Assembly: GCA_963768165.1 (NCBI GenBank)
Contig: CAVYHJ010000002.1
Coordinates: 744,001-808,000, forward strand
Source: CAVYHJ01 sp963768165 [NCBI: uncultured bacterium]
GTDB taxonomy: Bacteria; UBP4; UBA4092
DNA: 64,000 bases
Direction: 5' to 3'
Both the position numbers and the translations under genes were made by a program. Positions 25,683 to 34,469 of this stretch are shown one piece after another (the stretch's first letter is position 1; each line of letters starts with the position of its first letter). The notes beneath the pieces are model-generated. The model made no database searches, had not been told where the DNA came from, and worked only from the letters and a program-made list of their open reading frames with translations.

Positions 25683-28349
25683 ATGAAAAAACTATTTTTT
25701 TATGTCCCGTTGTTTCTGCTAACCATTTCTCTTCCCCTGTCTTTGGCGTATTCACAGGGAAATCTTCCCAACTATTCTGTTCAAGAATTGAAATCTACTG
25801 ATACAACAGTTAAATCTAAATCAGACGATACCACCGCTAAGAAAAAAGATGAGGAAAAACCTTTTGAAGAGGTCATCAAAGATTACAAGGTCATCAAAGG
25901 GTTCTTTACTCTCTATCAAAAAGAAGACGAAGGCAAAGTATACATGGAAATTAAACCCGACCAGTTCAATAAAATCTTTCTTTGTGCCATAACCCGCGAA
26001 GCCGCTGATGGGACTTATTTCGATGCCCCGAGTATGCAAGGCAGTTTCCCGTTTATTCTCAAACGCGTGGGAAAACGAATCTTATGGATTCAAAAGAATG
26101 TCGAGTTTCGCGCTAATGAAAATATGCCGATTTCCCGTGCGGTGACTCGCGGAGTAACCGATTCCATTATCGGCTCCGCAAAAATCGAAAGCCAACCTCA
26201 AACCCAAACCGGCAGTATTCTCATAGACCCCAGCGGGTTCTTCTTACAGGATATTGACTTGGTCGGGGACACTTTCTCCGAACATCACAAAGAAGTCAAA
26301 TACGATTTCGATAAAGAAAACAGCTATTTCAGTTCGTTACAATCTTTCCCTGAAAACACAGAAATTGAAACCATGATTTATTTTAAAAGTGGAAATCCCA
26401 AACCCGTTTCTACCATCCCCGACGCCCGCAGTTTCCGTCACATCTATCACTACAGTCTTTCTGTTATTCCTGAATCCGACTACAAACCCCGTGTGGCGGA
26501 TGACCGCATTGGTTACTTCCTCACCATGTACCAGGATTATTCTACTGTCCAGCGCGACACACCTTACACCCGTTACATCAACCGTTGGCAGATTGAAAAA
26601 GCCGACCCGAAAGCCAAACTCAGTCCCCCGAAACAACAAATTGTGTATTGGTTGGAAAACACCATCCCTCTAGAATATCGCGACGCCGTCCGTGAAGGGA
26701 TTTTGCTCTGGAACTCGGCTTTTGAAAAAATCGGTTTTAAAGATGTAGTCGTTGTTAAACAACAACCCGATAACGCCGATTGGAGCGCTGGAGATGTGCG
26801 ATACAATACCATCCGCTGGATGGTTCATCCGGGTGCGGCATTCGCGGTCGGCCCTTCTCGCGCCAACCCATTTACAGGCCAAATCTACAACGCTCAAATC
26901 AGTATCAATGCCGATATGATTCGTGCTGTTTTTGAAAGTGAAGAGCAATTCGTGCAGCCTCTCGCGCCGGGAAATTTCTCGCATTGGGAAAGAAATGGGT
27001 TGATGACCAACGCTCCCGGATTCTGCGATTATCAATTCGGCGCGGGTCCCGATGCCGCGTTCGGGCTTGAACTCCTCAGCGCCCGCGGGGATGTGGACAA
27101 CGGCAAAATTGATGTTCAAAAATATCTTCATGATTTTCTGGTTCATGTAGTCGCTCATGAAGTCGGCCACACCCTGGGACTCCGCCATAATTTCAAAGGC
27201 ACTTCCATTTATCCTTACGACAAATTATCCGACGGTAATCTCACCAGTTCCGTCATGGATTATGTGCCGGTTTACATTGCCCGCAAGGGTCAAAAGCAAG
27301 GACCTTTTTTTCAAACTCATTTGGGAATTTACGACTATCTGGCAATAGAATACGGCTACAAACCACTTGATTCCGTAGGAGACCCTTCAGGGTCGAAAGA
27401 ATTGGATGAAATCGCCGCCCGTACTGCACTCCCCCAATACCAATACGCCAGTGATGAAGACACGATTGATGACTCGCGCGCCATTGACCCTCTCAGCAAC
27501 CGTTACGATTTGAGCGACGACCCGATTCTCTATCACAAAAATCGTATTCTTCTCGCACAGGAAATTTGGAATACCATGGAATCTCAATTTGAGAAAAAAG
27601 GTACCCGCTATTATAAACTCCGCCAGGTCTTTGACCGCGCCCTCGCGCAATATTCCATTGCCATCCATAATGTCAGTAAATATATTGGCGGGATTTATGT
27701 CCACCGCGACCATGTCGGCGACCCTAACGGTCATCTCCCTTTCACCCCCGTGCCCGCGGAAAAACAACAACAAGCCCTCGATTTCCTTAAAGAAAATATT
27801 TTCAGCACCAGTGCATTCCCCATTAAACCCGAACTTTTAAATAAGTTGGGCGCGGAACGTTTGGACGATTTCTCGGACGCCATCTGGGAAACCAAACGCA
27901 TTGACTACCCCATTCATGATGAAATATTGAAAATCCAATCCGATGCCTTAAACCATATCTATGATCCGTTATTGTTGAACCGGATGCACGATATTGAAAT
28001 TCAATCCAGCCCCAATAATAATGTATTAATGCTGTCCGATTTGTTTGAACAAATCCGCGATTCCATCTGGTCGGAACTCACGGATAATTCCAATATCAAC
28101 TCTTTCCGCCGTCCCTTACAACGCGTCCATCTGGATACCCTTATCGGTCTTCTTCTCAAACCGTCCGATGAATTACCCGAAGACGCACGTACACTCGCCC
28201 GCGCCGATTTAATGACTCTCGACACCCGTATTGGACAAGTGCGGGGAAATAACAATTTAGATTCCGAAACCCAAGCGCATCTCGATGAAACCCGCGCCCG
28301 TATCCAAGCCGCTCTAAAAGCTGGCATTGAACGAACAATAAATAAATGA
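25683..28349 (+). CDS. Secreted zinc-dependent metalloprotease (DUF5117/DUF5118 type)
   Basis: An 888-residue exported protease. A signal peptide (residues 1-24, ending LAYSQG) is followed by a Lys/Asp-rich linker, a DUF5118/DUF5117-like N-terminal part (about 55-330) and a metzincin-like domain with HEVGHTLGLRH at residues 492-502: His492, His496 and His502 as zinc ligands, Glu493 as catalytic base. SSVMDYVP about 35 residues later gives the Met-turn. A long helical C-terminal domain follows. The ribosome site AAAGGAG is ideal. Proteins of this type are large extracellular or periplasmic peptidases; the T2SS in this window could export it (inference). Confidence 0.9.
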   Translation: MKKLFFYVPLFLLTISLPLSLAYSQGNLPNYSVQELKSTDTTVKSKSDDTTAKKKDEEKPFEEVIKDYKVIKGFFTLYQKEDEGKVYMEIKPDQFNKIFLCAITREAADGTYFDAPSMQGSFPFILKRVGKRILWIQKNVEFRANENMPISRAVTRGVTDSIIGSAKIESQPQTQTGSILIDPSGFFLQDIDLVGDTFSEHHKEVKYDFDKENSYFSSLQSFPENTEIETMIYFKSGNPKPVSTIPDARSFRHIYHYSLSVIPESDYKPRVADDRIGYFLTMYQDYSTVQRDTPYTRYINRWQIEKADPKAKLSPPKQQIVYWLENTIPLEYRDAVREGILLWNSAFEKIGFKDVVVVKQQPDNADWSAGDVRYNTIRWMVHPGAAFAVGPSRANPFTGQIYNAQISINADMIRAVFESEEQFVQPLAPGNFSHWERNGLMTNAPGFCDYQFGAGPDAAFGLELLSARGDVDNGKIDVQKYLHDFLVHVVAHEVGHTLGLRHNFKGTSIYPYDKLSDGNLTSSVMDYVPVYIARKGQKQGPFFQTHLGIYDYLAIEYGYKPLDSVGDPSGSKELDEIAARTALPQYQYASDEDTIDDSRAIDPLSNRYDLSDDPILYHKNRILLAQEIWNTMESQFEKKGTRYYKLRQVFDRALAQYSIAIHNVSKYIGGIYVHRDHVGDPNGHLPFTPVPAEKQQQALDFLKENIFSTSAFPIKPELLNKLGAERLDDFSDAIWETKRIDYPIHDEILKIQSDALNHIYDPLLLNRMHDIEIQSSPNNNVLMLSDLFEQIRDSIWSELTDNSNINSFRRPLQRVHLDTLIGLLLKPSDELPEDARTLARADLMTLDTRIGQVRGNNNLDSETQAHLDETRARIQAALKAGIERTINK

Positions 28350-28424
28350 TTTTTATATGCTTGTAATTGCAACCTCAAATAAATAATTTAAAATAATGGA
28401 AAGATACCCCTCTAGTTTGCTACC

Positions 28425-28730
28425 GTAAGCGGAATTAAGATTTTCAATTCCACTTGCAAGCCCTAGGTAGACAACCAGTGTACCGGATGTTTACATTCTC
28501 TGTATTGTTTTGACACGCCTGCCATTTCATGGAGATGATGGAATATTTCGCCAATGGGCGAAATATTTATCTCCAATAAAATCAAAGGTCTAAATTCTTT
28601 GGCAATTGTGGAAGAATAATTCTACATTTGTAGAATTACTCTTCTCAAAAAAACCTTCAACAGTTGTTGAACATTTTTATCTTTAATGAAATCAATCAAA
28701 TACAAAACCTTGTCCATTTAGACAGGGTTT
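28425..28730. repeat. Cluster of five unrelated hairpins in a long intergenic gap
   Basis: The gap 28350-28744 holds no gene but five successive inverted repeats: GTAAGCGGAATT/AATTCCACTTGC (28425-28457), AATATTTCGCC/GGCGAAATATT (28542-28567, perfect 11 bp), GAAGAATAATTCTAC/GTAGAATTACTCTTC (28611-28644, 14 of 15), TTCAACA/TGTTGAA (28656-28671) and AAACCTTGTC/GACAGGGTTT (28705-28730). The arms differ from unit to unit. None is followed by a long U tract. Confidence 0.7.
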
Positions 28731-28744
28731 AAAGAAGTTTTTTC

Positions 28745-29134
28745 TTGACCGACAAAGACAGTTGGTTCTATAGTAATGGCATGAAACCAATTGGATATAT
28801 AGGAATTACCGTTGGATCCAAAAGTGAATGGATAACATGGTTAAGAAAAGGTGGAAAACTTGTCTTGGGGAAAACCTCAGATGAAAAAGAGTTTTTCCAC
28901 CCTTTTTCAAAAATTTTAAAGTGGATATTAACATGCTTTATCACATATATAATTGGGGTCTTTTTTGTATATATAATTTTCTTAGCGTTGTCGCATATAT
29001 TTGGAGATAACATCTATTTTTGCGCAACTATTACTATTTTTTTATTGACTATCCTTTTTATAATAGCGACTTCTGCTGGCTTAATCGGTTTTATGTTACT
29101 CAGAAATGAATATTTAAATAGGAATAATAAATAG
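28745..29134 (+). CDS. Hypothetical small membrane protein
   Basis: A 129-residue ORF with two strong membrane segments at about residues 62-84 (ILTCFITYIIGVFFVYIIFLA) and 93-118. The N-terminal part is polar and has an odd KSEWITWLRKGGKLVLGKTSDEKEFFHPF stretch before the first helix. The first start is TTG; an ATG 36 bases further (28781) is equally likely and no clear ribosome site decides. It is AT-rich and follows the hairpin cluster. I do not recognise the family. Confidence 0.5.
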   Translation: MTDKDSWFYSNGMKPIGYIGITVGSKSEWITWLRKGGKLVLGKTSDEKEFFHPFSKILKWILTCFITYIIGVFFVYIIFLALSHIFGDNIYFCATITIFLLTILFIIATSAGLIGFMLLRNEYLNRNNK

Positions 29135-29156
29135 AAATATTTTAAACCTCTACTTC

Positions 29157-29335
29157 TGGAATGACGTGCTTTTTACGTATTTCCCGACGTTCACTTTCTG
29201 TCACCCTGGAGCGAAGGGTCTCTCGTTATCATGATGGGAGACTTATTTTATAATAACCTTTGAATACGATTATATGGATTGTAGCGAGAGATTCTTCCCC
29301 TCGATTAAAGCGTTCGAGGGTCAGAATGACAAATT
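29157..29335. repeat. Dispersed repeats after the small membrane protein gene
   Basis: A decayed GTCGGGAA hairpin (TGGAAT...ATTTCCCGACG, 29157-29190) is followed by TGTCACCCTGGAGCGAAGGGTCTC (29199-29222) and the inverse-type unit GAGATTCTTC...GGTCAGAATGACA (about 29288-29332). They fill the 205-base space between convergent genes. Confidence 0.5.
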
Positions 29336-29339
29336 GGGG

Positions 29340-31100
29340 TTACTTCTGATGCACATACAAACGACCAAGTGCAATACCTAACGCCTTTTCGAGAATGGCA
29401 TAATTTTTCAAATAATCCTTGCCTAAATCGATACGGATAACGCGGCGGTTGTCGGATTGTAAGGCTTGGAAATCGCCCAATGCCTGTGCTGTTTTGAGTT
29501 GTCCAAAAGTATATTTCTCATTGGGAATCTTTAGGTCCTTTTGATCGCCCACTGTAATTTCAATAAACACACCCGTATTCGGCCCGCCCTTGTAGAGTTG
29601 CCCGATGGAATGGAGATACCGGGGACCAAAACCTTGAATGGTGGAGACATGTAATTTGTGCCGGATGACTTTGCGTATCTTATCAAACCGTTTCCGCATG
29701 GAATCCGTCATGGCAAGATATGCGAGAAATACAACATAGTCATTCGCTTCCGTCAAAGACAGAAATCCCGTCAGGACATCTTCTAGTTTATTGGGTTTCC
29801 CATTAAATTTCGCAAGTCTCTTTTGCAGGGCAGATTTCACCTTGTCATCATAATACACCTTGATTCCTTTCGATTCTAGTTTAGCGGGTTCAATATCAAA
29901 CTTCCCTTTCTTCTTAAATCCATCGAGTATTTTTCCTGTAATATCCTTGGCGGCTTGCACGTTGGGTTGATCAAATGGGTCAATCTTTAATACCGCCCCG
30001 ATAATAGCCGTCGCCAATTCCCACCGGAAAAACTCCCCGCCTAAATTATATTTATCATTTAATGTAATCTCGATAACCGGGAATCCGGCTTTTTTCAATG
30101 CCGTTACCTTTTTCTCAAACCCCTTATTGGATTCCCCTTTCAAACCCATTGTGATAAACACGCGGTCTTTGCCATAGATATCCGGGTTCTCAATCGTCTC
30201 TCCTTCGACGGGAATCACTCCCCTGCCCTCTTTCCCGGTACTTTCGGCAATCAATTGTTCCACCCAATACCCGAACGCAGAGAGTTTTCCGGGAATCAGA
30301 AAAGTCGCCTTATCAATCCCTTGTTTCGCCAATTCTCCCAAAATGACACCCAGATAAACCGCCTGATTCTTCTCAACAGTCAACACATCTTGCGTATGCT
30401 TTTTCATTTGCTCGGCATCTTTCAACAAGGTTTTAATATCAATCCCCATCAATGCCGCGGGCACCAAACCGAAATAAGAGAGCGCGGAATACCGTCCCCC
30501 AATATCCGGCGGGTTAAGGAATATCTTGCGGAATCTCATGGTTTGTCCCAAATGTTGCAAACTGGTTCCCGGATCGGTAATCACACAAAATTGGTCGCCA
30601 ATGTTTTCATTCTTGCGAAGTTTCGATAACTTATCCCAGAAATATTTATATTGGGAACTCGGTTCAATGGTTCCGCCGGATTTGCTGGAAAAGATAAATA
30701 AGGTTTTCTTTAGATTAATCTTCTTTTCGACATTGACAACCGCTTCCGGGTCGGTCGAATCCAGCATATAAAATTTCGGATACCCTTTTTTAACCCCAAA
30801 AATCTGATGCAGAACATCCGGACAAAGGCTTGATCCGCCCATCCCAAGTAGAACCACAAACGTAAATTTATCTTTCTTGATTTGATTGACAAATTCATTG
30901 ATTTCGTCAATGTTGGCAAGCATTTTCTCCGCTACATCCAGCCAACCCAGACGGTCAAGAATCAGCTTTTGCCGGTCAGGCTCAGATTTCCAAAGTGACG
31001 CATCTCTCTTCCAAAATCGTTCAATTAATTTTTTCCCACCGAGAGCACGTATTTCCTCTTCAATCTTTTTTGTATATTGTCCCAATGAATATTGAATCAT
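29340..31100 (-). CDS. pgi: Glucose-6-phosphate isomerase
   Basis: A 586-residue SIS-fold enzyme that interconverts glucose 6-phosphate and fructose 6-phosphate. GMGGSSLCPDV (about residue 86) and FSSKSGGTIEPSSQYKYF (about 137) build the first sugar-phosphate site; STGKEGRGVIPVEGE follows, and the C-terminal LHSIGQLYKGGPNTGVFIEI is the second Pgi signature region. It resembles the Pgi half of transaldolase-Pgi fusion proteins rather than the E. coli enzyme; no transaldolase part is present. A short SD-like GGAG lies upstream of the ATG. It would supply the gnd-zwf-opcA-pgl pathway. Confidence 0.9.
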   Translation of the reverse strand: MIQYSLGQYTKKIEEEIRALGGKKLIERFWKRDASLWKSEPDRQKLILDRLGWLDVAEKMLANIDEINEFVNQIKKDKFTFVVLLGMGGSSLCPDVLHQIFGVKKGYPKFYMLDSTDPEAVVNVEKKINLKKTLFIFSSKSGGTIEPSSQYKYFWDKLSKLRKNENIGDQFCVITDPGTSLQHLGQTMRFRKIFLNPPDIGGRYSALSYFGLVPAALMGIDIKTLLKDAEQMKKHTQDVLTVEKNQAVYLGVILGELAKQGIDKATFLIPGKLSAFGYWVEQLIAESTGKEGRGVIPVEGETIENPDIYGKDRVFITMGLKGESNKGFEKKVTALKKAGFPVIEITLNDKYNLGGEFFRWELATAIIGAVLKIDPFDQPNVQAAKDITGKILDGFKKKGKFDIEPAKLESKGIKVYYDDKVKSALQKRLAKFNGKPNKLEDVLTGFLSLTEANDYVVFLAYLAMTDSMRKRFDKIRKVIRHKLHVSTIQGFGPRYLHSIGQLYKGGPNTGVFIEITVGDQKDLKIPNEKYTFGQLKTAQALGDFQALQSDNRRVIRIDLGKDYLKNYAILEKALGIALGRLYVHQK

Positions 31101-31196
31101 AGTTTTACTCCTTGTGGATAGTATAGAATTTACTGAAAGAAATATTGCTAATGTAATTCAAACATATCCCACAACATTTCGGCAAGTTTTGCCCTA

Positions 31197-32708
31197 TCAA
31201 GAAAGCGAGGAACGAAGTAACTGGATAAAGGTCGAGACAACGGCTGGATCAAATTGTTTACCACTGCGGCTTTGCAGATGAGTAATCGCTTCTTCCAAGG
31301 TATATTTCCGAGTTGATTCCTGGGAACCAAATACCAGATTATGATAAGTTTCTACGATGCTGACGATTCGCGCCGGTAGAGGAATCTCCTCCCCTTGCTT
31401 ACCCTCCGGTTGACCGGTGCCATCATACCATTCATACCGCCATTGTATAATCGGTGCCACACGTTCCAATAACCGAACCGACTGGGTTAATATTTCTTCA
31501 GAAATCTTGGTAAATTGTAACTGTTCATGAATTTGCGCTAGATAATCCGCACCCATGGTTCGGATAACCTTATCCGGCGATATCTGTCCGAGATGGTCAA
31601 TTAATAAAATATACCCAATAGCGGTTATGTCTTCCCAGGGGACATTCATTTGTTTAGCCAATTCCGTCCCCAAGGACAAGGTTCGCTGGCAATGATGAAT
31701 GGACGCCAAGTCACGGGTCTCAATAGAACTCACCATATTCCCTATGATATCCACATACGCTTGATTAATCCGTTGATACGTGATGGCGTTGTCAATGGCC
31801 AGCGCGGCTTGCCCGGACAGGGTTGCCAAAAGATCCAATATATTCGTATCGAAGGGTTTCGCATTCAGGTCATTTGTAATAAGAATAATCCCAATTATTT
31901 TTTCTTCCAAAGCCAGAGGGGTACAGGCTAACGATCGAACATTCATGGTATCCCTAACCTTAAAGTCGAGATTAAATCCTTTACTATCCTGCATATCTCC
32001 GATTAAAAATCCGACTCCGGACTCACTCACATAATCCAATATATTTTTCCCATCGTCCCGCATAATTCGTTCCGGTGAAATTTGAATTTCACCGATGGAA
32101 GACTGAAGTTCCAGGATACCTTGATTATTTTTCAAGTAAATAAATCCGGCATTGGCTCCCAACGACGAGGACACAGATTTCAGGACACCGGACATAATAT
32201 GGTCAAGATTTAACGTGGCACCCAATTGGCGTGCCGTATCGTATAACAGGGTCAGTTCGAGTACCTTTTGTTGTAGTTTTGTATTGGTTTTTTGCAATTC
32301 AATATTCAATTGCCGGTATTTTTCTTTCTGTCGCCGTTCACTATCGGATAACCACCCGCCGGCCAAGGCTATTAAATTGAGTAGAACAGTTCGAATGATT
32401 AATTCTTCACTGATTATTTGGCGGGAAGTACCCATAACACGCGGGATTACAGTGTACAATAAAATCGTTAACAGGGTGGCTGAAATACCGTAGAATAAAC
32501 CCCACCGCCAACCCAAAGCCACCGCCGCGATGAGTACAGGAAAGAAATACAAATCCAATAATGTTTGTTGTTCAACAAGATTCCCCCCGGAAAGCAAGAA
32601 AATAATAACCGTTACCAGGCAAAAGATAACAGCAACAGCATAAAGATAATTTATATATTGGGAATTACTATCCCTTGAACTTGTTTTTTGAAATGATTTT
32701 ACTTTCAT
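31197..32708 (-). CDS. Membrane GAF protein with degenerate HD-GYP domain
   Basis: A 503-residue sensor. Four to five N-terminal membrane helices (about 18-130, DUF4118-like) lead through a coiled coil (about 132-165) into a GAF domain (about 172-320) and then an HD-GYP-like domain (about 335-500). The HD-GYP site is altered: where active enzymes have LHDIGKI this has IDHLGQI, so the HD pair is inverted and the Lys is Gln, and HHExxDGxGYP reads WRYEWYDGTGQP. Loss of c-di-GMP phosphodiesterase activity is expected; it may act as a c-di-GMP receptor or scaffold. ATG 32708 is used; GTG lies one codon before it. Confidence 0.82.
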   Translation of the reverse strand: MKVKSFQKTSSRDSNSQYINYLYAVAVIFCLVTVIIFLLSGGNLVEQQTLLDLYFFPVLIAAVALGWRWGLFYGISATLLTILLYTVIPRVMGTSRQIISEELIIRTVLLNLIALAGGWLSDSERRQKEKYRQLNIELQKTNTKLQQKVLELTLLYDTARQLGATLNLDHIMSGVLKSVSSSLGANAGFIYLKNNQGILELQSSIGEIQISPERIMRDDGKNILDYVSESGVGFLIGDMQDSKGFNLDFKVRDTMNVRSLACTPLALEEKIIGIILITNDLNAKPFDTNILDLLATLSGQAALAIDNAITYQRINQAYVDIIGNMVSSIETRDLASIHHCQRTLSLGTELAKQMNVPWEDITAIGYILLIDHLGQISPDKVIRTMGADYLAQIHEQLQFTKISEEILTQSVRLLERVAPIIQWRYEWYDGTGQPEGKQGEEIPLPARIVSIVETYHNLVFGSQESTRKYTLEEAITHLQSRSGKQFDPAVVSTFIQLLRSSLS

Positions 32709-32711
32709 CAC

Positions 32712-33042
32712 AGACCTTGTTTCTACTATTATATTACTTCATTTTTGGGGATAATGACTATTATTCATAGGTTGAAAATCTCTTTTTAAGATTTCCATTT
32801 TTAAAAATACATTTACACCTTTGAGGTTGAAATAAGTGCCGCTGCCTGCTTTGATATGCTCCAAGGTTAATTTATAATCCTACCCTTGGGTACGGGAAAT
32901 TCTTGAAAAGAGGTCTAAATACTTTGCCCACGTTTTAGGGTGGAAGGCTTGCTAATGCTTATCAAATAAGGAGTTATCCCCAAGAATGTCAGACCCTTCT
33001 GGGTAACACTCCCCGTTATAACAATGAAATTGTGGTTTTAGG
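32712..33042. other. Intergenic region without a recognised gene
   Basis: A 331-base stretch between the HD-GYP-like gene and the cold-shock gene, both read leftwards. It must hold the end of the cold-shock transcript and the promoter of the sensor gene. ACCC/GGGT near 32989-33003 could form a short hairpin, but no clear terminator or operator is seen. Confidence 0.35.
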
Positions 33043-33258
33043 TTATATTGACAGAGTGACTTTCGTTGCTTGCTTACCTTTAGGACCATCAACGATTTCA
33101 AATTCTACCGCTGTACCCTCATTCAGGGTTCGATATCCTAAAGAAGATATCCCGGACAAATGAACAAAAACATCCGGTCCTTTGTTCTCCTGACTGATGA
33201 AACCGTATCCCTTTTTCTCATTGAACCATTTCACGTTTCCTTTAACACGACCATTCAT
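33043..33258 (-). CDS. Cold-shock protein (CspA family)
   Basis: A 71-residue single cold-shock domain that binds single-stranded nucleic acid. RNP1 ([10 protein letters not shown], about residues 15-24) and RNP2 (DVFVHLSGI, about 29-37) are intact. Proteins of this type act as RNA chaperones. The ribosome site GAGGT precedes the ATG by about 10 bases. The 66-base space to the pilin-like peptide upstream is too short for the very long 5' leader seen in E. coli cspA unless transcription begins further up. Confidence 0.92.
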   Translation of the reverse strand: MNGRVKGNVKWFNEKKGYGFISQENKGPDVFVHLSGISSLGYRTLNEGTAVEFEIVDGPKGKQATKVTLSI

Positions 33259-33324
33259 TGGGTTGTTACCTCTTTTTTACGACATTCAATTGCCTGTACA
33301 AAATTCAATTTTCAATTATAAGCT

Positions 33325-33414
33325 TTAAGGATGAACTACTATGGCGACCAGTATAGCAATAGTCGCTACAACGAGAAGCAACTCAATCAATGCATAACTA
33401 ATATGGATTTTCAT
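33325..33414 (-). CDS. 29-residue prepilin-like peptide, possible pilin remnant
   Basis: A 29-residue ORF that reads as the first part of a type IV prepilin: a short basic leader, then ALIELLLVVATIAILVAIVV, the hydrophobic helix with Glu5 as in FTLIELLVV. It stops two residues after the helix. The ribosome site AAAGGAGAGG lies a suitable distance before this ATG. A longer frame to 33510 adds unrelated residues. The usual Gly-Phe at the cleavage site is Ser-Tyr, so processing is doubtful. It is either a relic of a pilin gene or a small membrane peptide; the well-kept ribosome site leaves expression open. Confidence 0.5.
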   Translation of the reverse strand: MKIHISYALIELLLVVATIAILVAIVVHP

Positions 33415-33467
33415 GCATATCCTCTCCTTTAGAATAAATTTCCATTCTCTTTCGCTTATCCTGTATG

Positions 33468-33517
33468 TTGTATCTGCGTCGGGAAAGAGAAGAATTCTCA
33501 TTCCCGACACAATACAA
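33468..33517. repeat. GTCGGGAA hairpin family, copy d
   Basis: GTCGGGAA (33478-33485) pairs with TTCCCGAC (33501-33508), extended by TTGTAT (33468-33473) and ATACAA (33512-33517). It is upstream of the pilin-like peptide. Confidence 0.7.
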
Positions 33518-33694
33518 CCAACTCATTTCCGACCCAGGCTCTGTCAATCCCGCTCAGCCTTAACCTAAATATTCTTTCTTATAATTCTATGCTTGAGAAT
33601 CAGGAAATTCCTGATATGGGGGTTCGAAATACCTTACCTGCTTTTAGCGATGGGAGGGTCTTGAACTGCGTTGAGAATAAATATACGGAAGACT

Positions 33695-33757
33695 GCGTCG
33701 GGAATTAGTTCTTTCGTACCCAGGATTTCCCCCTGCCAGGGTCAATTTTCCCGACGC
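33695..33757. repeat. GTCGGGAA hairpin family, copy e
   Basis: GCGTCGGGAA (33695-33704) pairs with TTCCCGACGC (33748-33757), the same 10-bp arms as copy a, but the loop is longer (43 bases) and itself holds CCCTG/CAGGG at 33731-33741. It lies 10 bases beyond the end of the response-regulator gene and may end its transcript. Confidence 0.7.
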
Positions 33758-33766
33758 CACAGGAGT

Positions 33767-34429
33767 TTAATTCAGGTCTGTTAGTCCTTCGCGGATGGCG
33801 TATTTTGTGAGATCAGCGATATTATGCATATCTAATTTACCCATAATTTGTAGGCGGTGAGTTTCTATGGTTTTAACACTCACCTGTAACTTGCCTGCTA
33901 TTTCTTTGGTGGATCTCCCCTCAGCGATAAATTGCAGCACTTCCCGTTCCCGGGGAGTCAATTCTGAAAATACCGTAGGTAAATCCGTAGAGGGGGTCCG
34001 GATAAATTCATTCAGAAATAAATCGGAAAGCTTGGGACATAAATAAATCTGGTTATTCATGACCGATTGAATGGCCTTGACTAAATTTTCAAACGCCATA
34101 TCTTTCAATAAATAACCCGTGGCCCCCGCCTTAAACATTTCCTTGATAAATCGCCGGTCTTCATGCATGGACAGGGTAATGATTTTGATATCCGGTTTTA
34201 CCGATTTAATTTGCCGGGTGGCTTCAATTCCGTTTAAATCCGGCATCCCAATATCCATAATCATCACATCCGGCGAGAGCTTTTTCGCCAGTTGGACAGC
34301 GGTTCTCCCGTCCTGCGCTTCGCCAATCACCTCAAACCCGGATTCTTTGGAAAGTAATTGTTTTAAACCCTCTCTTAAAATCTTATGGTCATCCGCCAGA
34401 ATGATTTTTATTGTCATAACGACATTCAT
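33767..34429 (-). CDS. NarL/FixJ-type response regulator, cut off from its kinase by an IS
   Basis: A receiver domain (IKIILADDHKILREG; phospho-acceptor Asp in VMIMDIGMPDLNG; Lys in YLLKDM) followed by a LuxR-type helix-turn-helix (ELTPREREVLQFIAEGRSTKEIAGKLQVSVKTIETH). It would bind DNA when phosphorylated. The start is taken as ATG 34429; ATG 34417 is also good, and neither has a clear ribosome site. The open frame continues upstream to an IS481-like element at 34470; taking the element out makes it continuous with the kinase gene at 35572-36624. It may therefore be the C-terminal part of a former fusion. Confidence 0.85.
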   Translation of the reverse strand: MNVVMTIKIILADDHKILREGLKQLLSKESGFEVIGEAQDGRTAVQLAKKLSPDVMIMDIGMPDLNGIEATRQIKSVKPDIKIITLSMHEDRRFIKEMFKAGATGYLLKDMAFENLVKAIQSVMNNQIYLCPKLSDLFLNEFIRTPSTDLPTVFSELTPREREVLQFIAEGRSTKEIAGKLQVSVKTIETHRLQIMGKLDMHNIADLTKYAIREGLTDLN

Positions 34430-34469
34430 TATAAAACAATCTTTATTTGTAGGGTAGGGACACAACAAA

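Noticed and set aside
33325-33510. Longer 61-residue reading of the pilin-like ORF
   Set aside because: The added residues run through a repeat hairpin and the good ribosome site belongs to the internal ATG at 33414.
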